DNA from: Tetrastigma voinierianum
Taxonomy: Eukaryota > Streptophyta > Magnoliopsida > Vitales > Vitaceae
NCBI GenBank assembly: GCA_016808115.1
Contig: JAEQBH010000034.1
Coordinates: 186,001 to 250,000 of the forward strand
Direction: 5' to 3'
Length of the DNA: 64,000 bases
Shown here: piece by piece, positions 12,188 through 23,539 of the stretch
How the letters are laid out: each line of letters begins with the position of its first letter
Numbering within the stretch: position 1 is the stretch's first letter
Notes under the pieces: model-generated
Database searches by the model: none
Told to the model about the DNA's origin: nothing
What the model saw: only the letters and a program-made list of their open reading frames with translations
Made by a program: the position numbers and the translations under genes

Positions 12188-12619
12188 AAATTGTCAATGG
12201 GGCCCACAGTTAAGGCAAGAGGGTTAGTAAGAGGGCCTACTAACCCTACCGTGCACCCTAATCAGCTCCCAGATTTGCATCGCCACCGTGAAGTGAAGCG
12301 ACTACGGAGGATGTTATCGTCGCATTAAACGCTACCAGAGGTCCTAGGCAAATGGGTATGTAGAGAGCCATCATTGGGCTTTTCTTTTTCCCATTCTTAT
12401 CATTCTCAGGCTTACATTCCTTTCTCTAATTCGAAAGCTTCTGCATATACACCGCTGTGATTTTGTGTGTGTTTTCGAATCACTCTTTCGCATCGCCTGT
12501 TCATTCCGCTTACTATGCAATTTCATCTCTCGTCTGAAGTGTGTCGATTCTTTACTACTCGACTTTCATTCCAATGGGACTCCAAGCAGGATGTGTCTAG
12601 TGGCTTTTTGTGCTAAAGG

Positions 12620-15293
12620 TTTTTGCCTAGGCTCAGCATTTTGCCGCTTTACTCTGTTAAAGGCATCAGGGTCATATTTCCGTCTCTCTCCTCCCTCCTC
12701 GATCCTCTGTTTCAGGCACGCATGAGGCACAGGAAACTTCCACAAGCTTTCTTCAAGCAGTCAAGTGACGAGGGCCTCGCGCTGAAAGCGCCAAGAAGCC
12801 ATATTGTCTCGTCCCCGACAATGGAGAGAATGGATAACCATACGACCCCTACAACATTGACTGGGGTTAATGGACAAGCCTGACCATCCACTTGGGGGAG
12901 AATACACGTAAAGTTTTTTACCCGAGAACAATCTCATGGGCCAGACTGCTTTCTTTCTCTGAAGGCTCACTATTAAACAAGTATTTACTGTGGCGCCCTC
13001 ATTGCTCATCCTAACGATAACCCACCAACTGGTGTAGTGTTCGAATATCTATATCAATAATTTTCATTGGTCGAGATTTGCCACTATGTTTTTGACAATA
13101 GAAGGTTTGGTCAGAGGTTCCAAACATCCTGATTCCTACACAATTTATGAACTGACTCGATTCCCAAACAGAGGCAAAGGGAGTTATTTTTGGTAAGGGG
13201 CCTGGATGAGACTGCTCGATCTACCGCTTGATATTAACCTATCCTACTTTTCCGTGTGTGCAAATGTAGCTGGTCGAGCTTAGGTAATTAGGATACACAT
13301 TTATGTCTTTGCAGATTTGATCAGATTATTGATGCAAGGAAAAACTAGATAGGTAGGTTAGTACAGTGGATGGAGAAGGCGAGCCTTGAAAAGATTCGCA
13401 GATTGTTGGAGGTCTGAACAGAACGCCATCATGGTGTTCTTTCTCACGTTAAAGAACCTCGATGTAAGGCAAGAGCCCAAATTCCTAAGGGCCTTCCTAT
13501 TATCCCTTGTTCTCATCACTGCTAGATCTGGGAGGAGGAACATTTTGTTACCTCTGACCTGCTAAGTTTACTTGAGGGTTGTGCACCGCCCATCGGGGAT
13601 CCAGAGGTCAAGCATCGTGATCAGAACAGACACAGCTTCACCCGCATCACGACCCCTACCAATGGGATTCTAAATTTCAAATTGAAGGACCCTACCATGA
13701 AGGGGTATCTCGCTTCCTACGAGGCTTCCTCCGCTAAGAAAAAGGATTCTGCTTCCATTCCGATTATTTCAAATCGTTAAGGGACAAGCCGCGAAGAGTA
13801 CCCGGGGCCCATGAAGATTTATACTCATGATCCTTAACCCAACCATTGCTGTAAAGAGGCAGGCAAGATGACGGATCGCTGATCGCTATACCCTGGCAAA
13901 TGAAAACGGGCAGAGGGATAAGCCGAAGGAGGCCGATCGGGCCAAGGATCGAACCGGCCCCTACGGACGGGTTCCGGCGGCCGCAGTAATCGCGGATTCC
14001 CCGCCTTTCCCGAACGCTCTAATGATCAACGGCCTCGAAAGCACACCGCCCATGGAGAGCCACTTCGAGAGTACCCGATTCGTTTCATTATAACTTTCCC
14101 GGTCAATGAAATTGCTCAGGCAATGCTAAGCTTGCATCGCCAAAAGAGTCGTCACTACCGATCATATACTACTAAACTCTTATCTCCCTCCTCGCGGCCC
14201 GGCCCCGACAATGGAGGAGGTGACAGCACCAGGGCCTGATGACGTCAAGCGTATCCTCCATCGCTAGAGGCCTTTCAATCGATGAGTCCGCAATGATCGC
14301 TTAGGATGACTTATACCCGAATGCCGCGCGACGCCCAATGTACCAGAAGCCGGATCGGGGGAGGAGTACTGCGGGTCGCCCCTGCGGTACTATAAAAGAG
14401 GACATCCAAAGAAATACTCCAAGACGGATGCGTATTCGTGAATCGTACTCACATTCCGGGCCAGAGCTAGTAAAATGATAATTATTACAAAAAATTCTGA
14501 AATCGAAGTTTTACCGTTATACTAAATATGCTTCTTTGTAGGCTATCATTGCCATTCGGAACATGTCCCTCCAACACCGTGAATCTGCTACTCCCACTAA
14601 GGATGCAAGAGGCTTCACTGTATGTCAGCCGTATTCCACCTAGGAGAGTTTTGATGCCTCTTTAAAAGAGGTTCAGATGACCGCCCAACGCTTGGAGCTA
14701 GAGGCTAAAAAGGCTGCGGATAAGGTGGCTCGGGTGGAGGAGGAGAGGGATGCCGCTAGTCACGAAACGGTGGTGGTGCAGTTAGAGACTAAGGCGGCTA
14801 GCCATGCTCGAGCGTAGGTGGAGTCAGAGCTGTCCTGATTCCAATGCACTCTGGCTACCTCAAAAGGTCGCCGGCTGAAGGCTAAGTCCGAGCTTGACTT
14901 CATCCGATAAGCCCCGCCACTGGCTGAGGCCTACCGGAAGCTGTGAGGGAAGAGAATGGTCGCCAATGGATGAGCGACTGCCTTGGTTAAGGAGTCAGGC
15001 CACCAAAGAGGACTTCACGGCTGGAGAAGAGCTCCATGAGAAGCCTGCACTTATAAGAGCTCATGCTGCCGGGTGATGTGATTTTCAATTACAATACGGC
15101 CGCCAGGTTTTCGCACACCTATATTTCAGGAGCAAGCCCTCGATCCCAAATGACGCCATGCATCAACTTTGACTCCGCATTTCAGAACTCGACGCCCCGT
15201 GCTCTTAACTGCCTTGCCCGCCGCCGATCCTCTGGGCAGATTACTGAGAAGATTTCCGCTTACCAAGGATCTCCCATTGCCGAGCAGGCATAG
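12620..15293 (+). pseudogene. Antisense extra ORF of the Tat element (putative gypsy-type transposon protein, PF04195-like)
   Basis: Lies between pol and the 3' LTR, on the strand opposite to pol. Visible pieces are YELTRFPNRGKGSYFW near 13150, a weak FFLTLKNLDVRQEPKF near 13440, and a long charged coiled-coil segment at 14650-14900 rich in EAKKAADKVARVEEERD-type repeats. Likely splice acceptors end at 12717 (ctgtttcag) and near 14541 (ctttgtag), so the gene probably had introns. Tat-lineage elements are known to carry extra ORFs, some antisense, of unknown function. The family name rests on the layout and coiled coil, and I am only moderately sure. Stops and frameshifts make this copy inactive. 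Confidence 0.5.
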
Positions 15294-15659
15294 ATATCTC
15301 CGTCTGGGCCTCCGACTGTACGTATAAGGAGCCCAAGGTCATGGCAGAGGGCTGTGGTTTGAAATCGCCTCGCTCATTGAAAGCACACTCTCTTCATGTG
15401 GAACATGTTATATAAATTTTTGCTTTTCACTGACACTTTTATCTTCTAGCCTGGAAAAATACTTTCTTTCTGGGCTACTTTAGTAGTTATAATTATCCCT
15501 GATATTCCCATTCTCGCACACCTGCTTCTCGGGGTTTTATGTCGGGGTAATGAGTGCTATCATCTGATGCAATCGAAAAATTAGATAACACTCGCTTACA
15601 GCTCTGATTAAGTCTCACTATATCGCGCCTTATCCGGACTCTCATATAGACAAGAAGAT

Positions 15660-16035
15660 ATTTAACTATGCTACTGACAGTCACTTATCGCGCCATCCAA
15701 GCTTTAATTGACCGTTATGTTACCTGATCGCCAGATAGGTCATTTTATCGTAATTGACTCTGCATAGTGTTACCCGACCTATGACAGTCATTTTGATCAC
15801 AATAATTTCCAATTTTTAACACCTAAGTAGCATTTGCCTGACCGACAGTGTTACCTCGACCACTGAATTTAGTCATTCCATCGCACCATCCAGCTTTAGC
15901 CTTCACCGATTAGGTGTTACTCAATCGTTTGATAGTCATTTCCATTGACGCCCATCCGCTTTAACATTGACGGCTAGCAGCCACTCGACCGGCCGACAGG
16001 TCATTTTATCGCGCCTATCTCGGAGCTTTAGTTTG
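15660..16035. repeat. Degenerate ~60-bp tandem repeat
   Basis: About six copies built around (t)gtcattttatcgcgccatcc...gctttaa..ttgaccg...gtgttacc.gaccg. Copy starts fall near 15679, 15738, 15786, 15871, 15937 and 16002. The array fills the space between the 3' end of pol and the 3' end of the antisense ORF. Confidence 0.75.
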
Positions 16036-16090
16036 ACCCTACAAGGGGAGAGCAAATAGACGACATACATGTTTGATAATGAATCATTCT

Positions 16091-19000
16091 TTATTGATAA
16101 TACCTCTTAAGATGCATAGCGTTCCACATTCTAGGTATAGGGGTTCCATCAAGTTTGTTTAATGCCTAAGATGCGGATTCACCGCCACGTTTTACAAGAT
16201 ATGGTCCTTCCCAGTTGGGCTAGAACTTTCGCATCTCGCATCACCAGATTCTCAAATACCCTTCTGTGACCGTGATTTCCGCTGTGAACGCCGAGGTTTG
16301 ACCCGCTTATTATAAAATTTGCTAATCAAGGCCAGATGCTACAGGATTGTCACTTAATTTCAGAATTCATCGAACGTGTCTGTTCCGATCATTAAATTTG
16401 TTCTCCTATTATTCGAGGACGTCTCGACCGATGGTAGGCATAACAATCTCCGTAGTGGGATTTATGTTTCCATCCCATAAGTGATTACAAACTTATTATT
16501 CCGGTACCGGCTCATGGTAGCAGTTCAGTTTCAAAGTACCCGAGGGAGTTCACCTACCCATTTGCCTTTAGCTTAATCTAACCACTTCTTTAATGTTGTC
16601 AACAAGGTTTTGGTTGAGGCTTCGCTGCACTATCGCTTCGCGATACCGAAAGCGGAGTATAGATTTGATGTTTAGTTCGACATAAGTTTTACTGCATCTT
16701 ACTGCCAAATCGGGGCTCGTTGTCGTGACACGATTGACTGAGATGCCGAACCGACATACAATATTCTTCCAGATAAACTGAGTGACATCTTTATTTTTGA
16801 TCTAGGAGAATGCTTCGGCCTCAATCCATTTGTTGAAATAATCAGTTGCCACCAATAATAATCTTTGGTCGGCAAAGCAAGGGTCCGACTATACCTAACA
16901 TCCCCCATCGAGCAAAGGGCCAGGGGCTGTATCGTAGATCAAATCTCAGACCTGATTTCGTAACGAGAGCAAGCCGCTGGCAACGATCACACTTTTTAAG
17001 ATAATTCACGATATCGGGCCTCATGGTCACAATACACTCCTCGTACGGGCCCTATGAGTTAAAGTTCGCCTCCGTGATGATTCCACATACTCCTTTATAC
17101 CATAACACATGAAACCTCTATCTCAGTGGGTCAAGCATTTTATACGGGTCGCCAAGGATCTCTCAGATAGTTGGGTCCATCGACCAAGGAAAATCGAGCC
17201 GATTGGCTCAAGTTTATAGCCTTATCTCTCCTCAACAGGAGCTCGCCTCGTGCTTAGATATATAAATCTGTGGGTCCATCCATGAAGCGGGTATTCTCAT
17301 CTACTGATTTTATTCATAAATTCCAATCGACTAAGCCTACCGACAATAGATAAAGTGTAAGCATAGCTTCGTTGAGCGTGTAAGGAAGTGGCCACAGGCT
17401 GCTGCATCTCGCTCTTCAAGGGGCCCAGAACGTGCTCTAGCTTCCAGACCGTAAATCTGCTTAAGCGCTATTTCACTGGAGCACATATTTCACCATTCGA
17501 GGATCTCGGGATTCGAATTCCTCATTCACTTGCTCGACCACCAATTGGGAATCATTTCTGGACAGGAGCTCACGGCAAACAGGTGGCCGTTAGGTTCAAG
17601 CCCTAGCCAAGATGGCCTCAGATTCGAACTCATCGTTGTGAGGCACCAAATCCAAGCCGACTGCCTGCTCACCGACGACCTTAACTATGTCGCATGCCAG
17701 CCCCGCTTGTCCGACACCAATGTTGCGATCCACCAATTTGAGCCGGTCCGGCATGCTCCGCTCAGGGAGTTCTGGCCATGAAGTCCACGCACTCCGCCCA
17801 AAGCCTTTACCAGATTGATGCCATATTCGCTTAGTTCGACGCCAATGAGCCATTCTTCCGATAAATCATTGTATAGTGTTCCCGAGAGGGAGGTCATTTA
17901 ATACAACAACAGATAAACGAAGTAGGGTGAAGTTTCTCGTTGTCAGGTTCTGAGGGCTACAAAGTCGATTAAGATGGCTATACTGGGCTCTACATCAAAT
18001 TTAAGGATTTGTTGATGAGAATACCACCTTTGTTTACTGTCTTCATTCTTTCAACAATGCATCACTTATCACTGTGATTAAACCTCAAAGTGTATCGAAG
18101 AGAGTCTCAATCGATATCGTCTCATGAATCGAGGTTCACTAAATACTGCTGACTCGAATGAAGGCCCGATCACATTCTTTATTCCATTCGGCTTCTGATT
18201 ACCCCCTGTGGTGGCGCAAAAATATTTTAAGTGATCTATGAACCTGAAAGAACCATCCCAAAGCAGTTTAATCGACTCCATTAATTTGCTAAAACGCTTT
18301 TCTGTAGTTCGTGGTTGTAGACTCTAAGATGGCTTTTAAGATGGGAGTGGGTCAGCCTCAATCCCCTCTCGAAGTCATCACTAACCCAGAATCGACTCGA
18401 GACCGACCCGAATGCACATTTTCATGGATTGAAGCTCATACCATAGGTTATGAGGAGGTCGAATACTCGTTGAAAATGAGTAGCATGATCCTACTGCCTC
18501 GGACTTTATCAACATATCATCTATACACTTCCATAGTTTTTCCGAAAGCAAAGGGGTCAAACATCTGCTTACTACCGTAGTGGTCTGACATTCTTTAACC
18601 CAAATGGCATCACGTTGTAGCAGTAGAGCCCATGGGGGGTAATGAAGGATGTTTTCTTTGCATCGGGCAAGTACATGGGAATCTGATGGTAACCAGAGAA
18701 TGCATCGAGAAACGAAAACATGCCATGCCCGACCGATGCGTCGACAATCTAATCTATCCGAGGTAATGGGAAGCTATCCTTGGGGCGCCGTTGGTATTCA
18801 TAATCTACGCGACACTTTACATTCGCCTTCTTCTAACTACCACCACGCTAGCAAGCCACTCCCGAAGATTTCACTTTCTTATTAACCCGTGCTCTCAACA
18901 GTTATCCACCCTACCGATGATCCGCATGATCTGCCAGCGGAAGCGCACGGCGATGCTGGCGTCGGCCGGTCCGGGCGAACGAAAAACGCTCAACTCAGGC

Positions 19001-19500
19001 ACGGTTTATCCCTACATGTTCGAAAGGGATCCAAAGAATACGTCGCTGCCTTCGCTTCAGATCGGCCCTTTCCTCCTAGCGAGTGAGGGAATCAACGTGT
19101 GAATTTGTCCGGGCCATCTATGAGCATGGATTACAGGGGATCTACCGCCAGTTGTTTCCTATCTTCTGGAGTGGCCCGGATAGTAGGCCTTAATTGCTAT
19201 GACGAGTGGTGAGGTTCGGAGGGGGAGCTATATGGACCTTTACCCTTTTCACGCTCGTGAATTGACATCTGGTAACACTAACGAGCAGCTAATTGGCTAC
19301 TTTAGAGGTCGACCTGCCCGGATGCAATGAGATAGCCAAGCCGCGTGTAGGTCGAGGGATTGGTTACGTCATGCAACCGTGTTCACTTACACAGATTGTG
19401 ACACGGCCCAAATCTTCAACAACTGGAAACAATATCTCGAGTTATCGACCTCGCTCGACAGAGAGAGTAATATCTCCTAATCGCCGAGGTGGATCCATTG
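16091..19500 (-). pseudogene. pol of the Tat element: protease remnant, RT, RNase H, integrase
   Basis: RT is clear at 18950-18300, read leftwards: PKDSFPLPRID, then FSFLDAFSGYHQIPMYLPDA, SFITPHGLY and VMPFG, followed by the catalytic box IDDMLIKS at 18524-18500. RNase H gives DSQLVVEQVNEEFESRDPRM near 17570-17480. Integrase gives a zinc-finger end with KKCDRCQR near 17000, then SPWPFARWGML near 16920, and a C-terminus D-G-T-P-I-P-R-M-W-N-A ending in a TAA stop at 16091-16093. A protease is expected near 19.3-19.5 kb but only faint. These enzymes copy element RNA into DNA and insert it. Frameshifts and stops are frequent. Confidence 0.85.
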
Positions 19501-19959
19501 AACTTAAAAATTCTGTCGAACCGAGATGACTGAGCTGACTTTCATCTCGCATAACTACTGGAAGGTGCAATAGTTCCGCCGCCGGCCCCGGTTAATAACC
19601 CCGCGGCACATCAAATGTCTGTTAATACACAAGGTAAGCATAGCGCATCATAATGGGGAGGATGACCCGGCCCAGTTTACAGAGGAAAGGATATAGGCAT
19701 TGACGCACAATGCACCGTGTCGCTTCCGGATGCTAATGGTGTTTATTCTAGCTCTGACTGAGGCCTCACGGAGCATTTTTCGTTTCTGCTTCTTAAATTG
19801 GCATTAATCATCGAGGGGACCTCCCAATACAAAGTTGATGGTGGGCCTGGCTCCGACCTGATGCTCAAGTGGCAAGAATAGCTCACACTGCATGGTGGGT
19901 AGTTGCCACCCGGGCTCTCGAATAAATCTTCTCCGAGGTCCCTACCCTACTAATCTTTC

Positions 19960-19979
19960 AAAAAAAAAAAAAAAAAAAA
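19960..19979. repeat. Poly-A tract
   Basis: Run of 20 A between pol and gag of the Tat element. Confidence 0.95.
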
Positions 19980-20299
19980 GTATTAGAACTTCAGTCTCGC
20001 ATTGGATTCACATGGCCGTGATCCCTATGATAGTCACACCTCAACGACCGGCTGTATCGTCCTGACTACTCGCACGGGCGGCCGCCATTTGAACTCAGTG
20101 ATCCCTGACGGCGTGGAGCCGCCTGGCCGTAAGAGATGTTAAGAGGGGAATTGAGGATCCCTTCTTTCCTCGACCGGCTCGGGGGCGCCTTTAGCCCTCG
20201 AACCGCCTCCCTTTCCGCCCGCTGGCTCTTGTGGCGCCTTACCACCTAGGCTATCACACGCCTCGCTGGTACGACGGATATCACTCTCTTCCGTGAGCG

Positions 20300-20900
20300 A
20301 GTATTTCATCTCACTCACGATACGCTTCTTCCATGGTCAGTAGTGGATCAAGGAAAGGGACTGAAGAAAGGAGTAGTCTACCAAAGCTCCTTCTCGATGT
20401 TTTCAGAGGATCGCTGGCCCATACTATAAGCATCAACTGGTCGACGGCCATTCGAATCTCCGTGAAATCCTCCGATGGTCTCGCCGCTCCGCTCAAGCAC
20501 GGACTAGCTAGCTAATGCTCCCTCTCTACGTAGCGAACATAGATACTGTGAGACAAATGCGGCCCATAATTCGTCGAATGAGTTTAGAGATCCTCTTAGA
20601 AGCTTGTGGAACCAGGCCAAAGATGGACCTCTCAGGCTGGCTAGGAATACTTTACATAGGAGCCAATCGCTCCCGGGCGCATGATCATCAAGCTCGTCAA
20701 GTGCACATATGATCATCCGATCGCAGGAGCTGCACACAGCGTAACCGCGGAACGACAATCCGCTGAGTAGTTGCTCATAATCCAAAATATGTCGCCCAAA
20801 GCCGGAAGATAAAGATGTCACGGCCCTGGTCAGGGGGTAAAATGTTGCATGCAAATGGAGGTATCCCGAATCCGGGTATCGCTTCAAGCGGAATCAGATT
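20300..20900 (-). pseudogene. gag of the Tat element
   Basis: The minus strand keeps a 127-residue open stretch (20887-20504) with the retrotransposon gag pattern: D..DHA..SDWLLCKVFLASL.GPSLAWFHKLLRGSLNSFDEL...FVSQYL. Downstream, in another frame, a remnant of the same domain continues to about 20311. Gag forms the particle that carries element RNA. Its place between the right LTR and pol fits a minus-strand element. Confidence 0.75.
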
Positions 20901-21454
20901 ACCCCAAACCGCAGATATTGTCCCGGCCACTTCGAACTGGCTTATCTCTCACGGGCTCTTCAGATTCGACCATTGCACTACCACAAATTACCGGATCGGT
21001 GAGGTGGTCTTTTTTCTCGATTCGCTTAGTATCGTCAGGTGATGAACGACGGAAGCGGAGAGCTATCCAAGAGAACTCATCATCTCGTCTGGTGATCACT
21101 ATGGTCGAAAGGTGGCGCCTTTCGGGCTCTTATTTTCCCGGTTATAGACATGCTAGTAACGCTCATGTTTCACTCCTTGTCTCCAAGCGGGCCCGTAAGC
21201 GCCATTCTATTGTAAATGGCTCGCATAAACACGCACCCTACCCACTTTATCTGGCCTCGCTCCTCTGCTACCTCCATCTCCCGACACCACGTGAGAAACC
21301 GGTCTCGGCGGTTGATTCGCGGTGCCAGACATGGTGATAAACTCACTCATCCGAATGGGATGATCGGAATCACCAAGCTTTCAGTGTTAGAGATCACTAG
21401 GAGTTAGATGAACCCCAGCTCAGTGAGTATCAACAGGGATTTCAGCGCTTCCTT

Positions 21455-21473
21455 ACGTACTCCGCGCCAATTG
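21455..21473 (-). promoter_or_regulatory. Degenerate primer-binding site of the Tat element
   Basis: Directly inside the right LTR the minus strand reads TTGGCGCGGAG. Many plant gypsy elements have TTGGCGCC at this place. Only the first six to seven bases fit, so the primer tRNA cannot be named. Confidence 0.4.
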
Positions 21474-22107
21474 TGTCTCTAGAATCTTCGAGTCATCGAT
21501 CGTCTGAACATACACTCAGCTCAGACACCGCAAAACAAACAACTAGGAAAGCGGCGCAAGGTTTCACCGCGCTTGCCTACTTCTTCGATGCTAAAGTTAG
21601 ATCCTCCCTTTTCCTCCAAAGTTTGGATTTTCTCGTGCCCGAGAGCCACTCGTCGGTCCCGACCTCGACGAGAGTGGATCCACTTTGCGAAGAAAGTGGA
21701 TAACTTCCCTCCCAAATCGAAGGCGGAAGGTGACGATATCTGCATAAGTGAGACTAGTTCTTCCTTTTAAACGAAGACTTGAGGGAGAAGTGGGGCATAT
21801 ATCGCGCGTGAGACTAGTTTTTCTTTGAGTGGATGTTTCTTCCGACCAGTGGATCCCGGGGAACATTGTCTTATCATGACTTCTGCAAGTAAGGCAAATG
21901 GCGATCTGCCCTCTCCTCCGGGGATATACCACAAGATTCGCAACAAGTTCGGGAGATGGCATCCGAGAATGTCAGCCCCTTCCGGCTGCACATGATCTGA
22001 CCCGACTCCTAAGTCAAGCTCGCAGCCGGGCCGATGGTTGGCCAACCAGAGGCTTTAGCCGCTTGCCTACCAACTAGAGGGCCTGGATCAGAGCCCATGG
22101 CACCCAC
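21474..22107 (-). repeat. 5' LTR of the Tat element
   Basis: Matches the 8271-8934 LTR. Inner edge tgtctct at 21474; outer edge ...caccca(c) next to the atgga target duplication. Confidence 0.8.
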
Positions 22108-22275
22108 ATGGATGACGCTGTTCAAAAGTTAGAGCAACTATGTATCATTGCTCGGGTGAGTTTCCTTTTCCATGCCTTATGACTGGAAGATATTTCAATT
22201 ACAGTGCAATCCTGTCATCAGCCAAAATAGATTTCTATTGATTCAGTTCCTTGATTGAACATTGTGCATCTTTAG

Positions 22276-22384
22276 GTATGTTGCAACTTCAGTGACTTCG
22301 GTTCATGAGATGGAAAATGGCTTCAACATATGGTCCTTCGACGGCATGCTCCTGTATAGGATACTAAAAGATCACTCCTTCCAA
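22276..22384 (+). pseudogene. EIF3B: Exon of translation initiation factor eIF3 subunit B (isolated)
   Basis: An open 109-bp segment with a splice acceptor (cttta-g, 22274-22275) and a donor (gtaaga at 22385). It encodes SVHEMENGFNIWSFDGMLLY and then RILKDHSFQ, a stretch I recognise as part of the beta-propeller of plant eIF3B, a scaffold subunit of the translation initiation complex eIF3. The reading frame is intact with correct splice sites. No other eIF3B exon is visible in the window. It is either a captured or duplicated fragment, or one exon of a gene split by large transposon-filled introns. Confidence 0.75.
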
Positions 22385-23069
22385 GTAAGATAAAAACCTT
22401 GCCATAATATATAATTTCTTGGTTTAAATGGTCTTTGCTATTAGAGGTTGTGATACGTGTTGATTTTGTGATATATGAGAATATGGGTTTAAATGGCTTC
22501 AACATATTTTATGTTTTATTTTTGTATTTCTTTCCATGTATGGATTTCCATATGATCTTTGTGTTCTTTCTTTTTTGACTGACGACCAGGCAACATGTTT
22601 GCATGATGAGAAAACCGTAGAAATGAAAGGAAAATCTGCCTTTGATTGAAGTCTGTGTTTTTATGTTGTTTTGGCTTTGAGAGGCTGGAAAACTTGTTTT
22701 AATCGGGCCAAGTAGCAACCCAAAAGCAGAGTCCGATGGAAATTTTTGTTGTTCTGACTGGACAAGTGTTAATTATCCGTTCCCTCCATTACCCGATCAT
22801 CGGAAGCTTTGATTCTCTGTTCTTGTTTTTTTTTCTCTATGTCGACCCATGAATATTTCATAAAATTACCTTGTAATGATGAAAATGGCAATGGCAAAAA
22901 ACTCATGGCAAATGACAACCAGAAGAAGCTGCCTTTAGATTAGAAAAAAAAAAAACAAAAACAAAAACAAAAAAAAACCACAAGTTCACTGCTTTGATTT
23001 AGGTGCTGGATATTAGGTTTCTGGGTAAAAAAAGGCATGGATTATAACTCTTCATTCCTTCTATGTTAG

Positions 23070-23169
23070 GCTGCCAACAATGTGATCTCATACAATGATC
23101 AGATGCGACTAAGGACTGCCGTGGAGCTGTTAAAGGCCACTAGAGGAACTTGAGATGCAATTGGAGAAG
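23070..23169 (+). other. Exon-like segment of an unidentified gene
   Basis: Framed by an acceptor (tatgttag) and a strong donor (gtaagt at 23170). One frame is open for the first 26 codons and contains NVISYNDQMRLRTAVELLKA; the frame then meets a stop. I do not recognise it. It shares the neighbourhood with the eIF3B exon and with another donor-like site at 22155, where the preceding bases read MDDAVQKLEQLCIIAR. Confidence 0.35.
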
Positions 23170-23420
23170 GTAAGTTTCTCCGAGTTAAGGAACCATTTCA
23201 TCCCATATCTCAGTTATGCATAAATCCAATTTTATTCTGTTCTTTATGTTCCTCGTGGACAAAGAATAACTATTTTTAAGAGGTATTGTGTCCTTGCTAC
23301 ATTGCTGATGGAGTCTTCGAGCTGCAAGATAACTGCATTCTTTGAAGGGAACTGATGTATCGACTTTACTTTATAGCAGTCTCTAGCTATTTTTTTCGGG
23401 GCCCTATTATAAATATAGTA

Positions 23421-23444
23421 TATATATATATATATATATATATA
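23421..23444. repeat. (TA)n microsatellite
   Basis: About 12 TA units. Confidence 0.9.
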
Positions 23445-23539
23445 AGTTAAAATAAAATTTTGATTGAACAAATATATTCAACATCACATAAAATTTATCG
23501 GAATTTATTCTACAAGCATTTTAGATAAAAATCAATAAT

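Larger units (their letters stand above)
8271..22107 (-). mobile_element. Full-length Tat-lineage Ty3/gypsy element with antisense extra ORF
   Basis: Two LTRs in direct orientation (8271-8934 and 21474-22107) share long runs, for example aaacaaacaactaggaaagc and cctccaaagtttgga. They are flanked by the same 5 bp, atgga, at 8266-8270 and 22108-22112; the right LTR edge has a one-base ambiguity. Between them on the minus strand lie gag (20.9-20.3 kb), a weak protease region, RT, RNase H and integrase ending at 16091. This is the Ty3/gypsy order, and the RT and RNase H motifs fit the Tat branch. A polypurine tract on the minus strand (8940-8953) borders the left LTR. An extra ORF lies on the opposite strand at 12.6-15.3 kb. 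A 2.47-kb solo LTR has inserted at 9722-12187. Confidence 0.85.
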
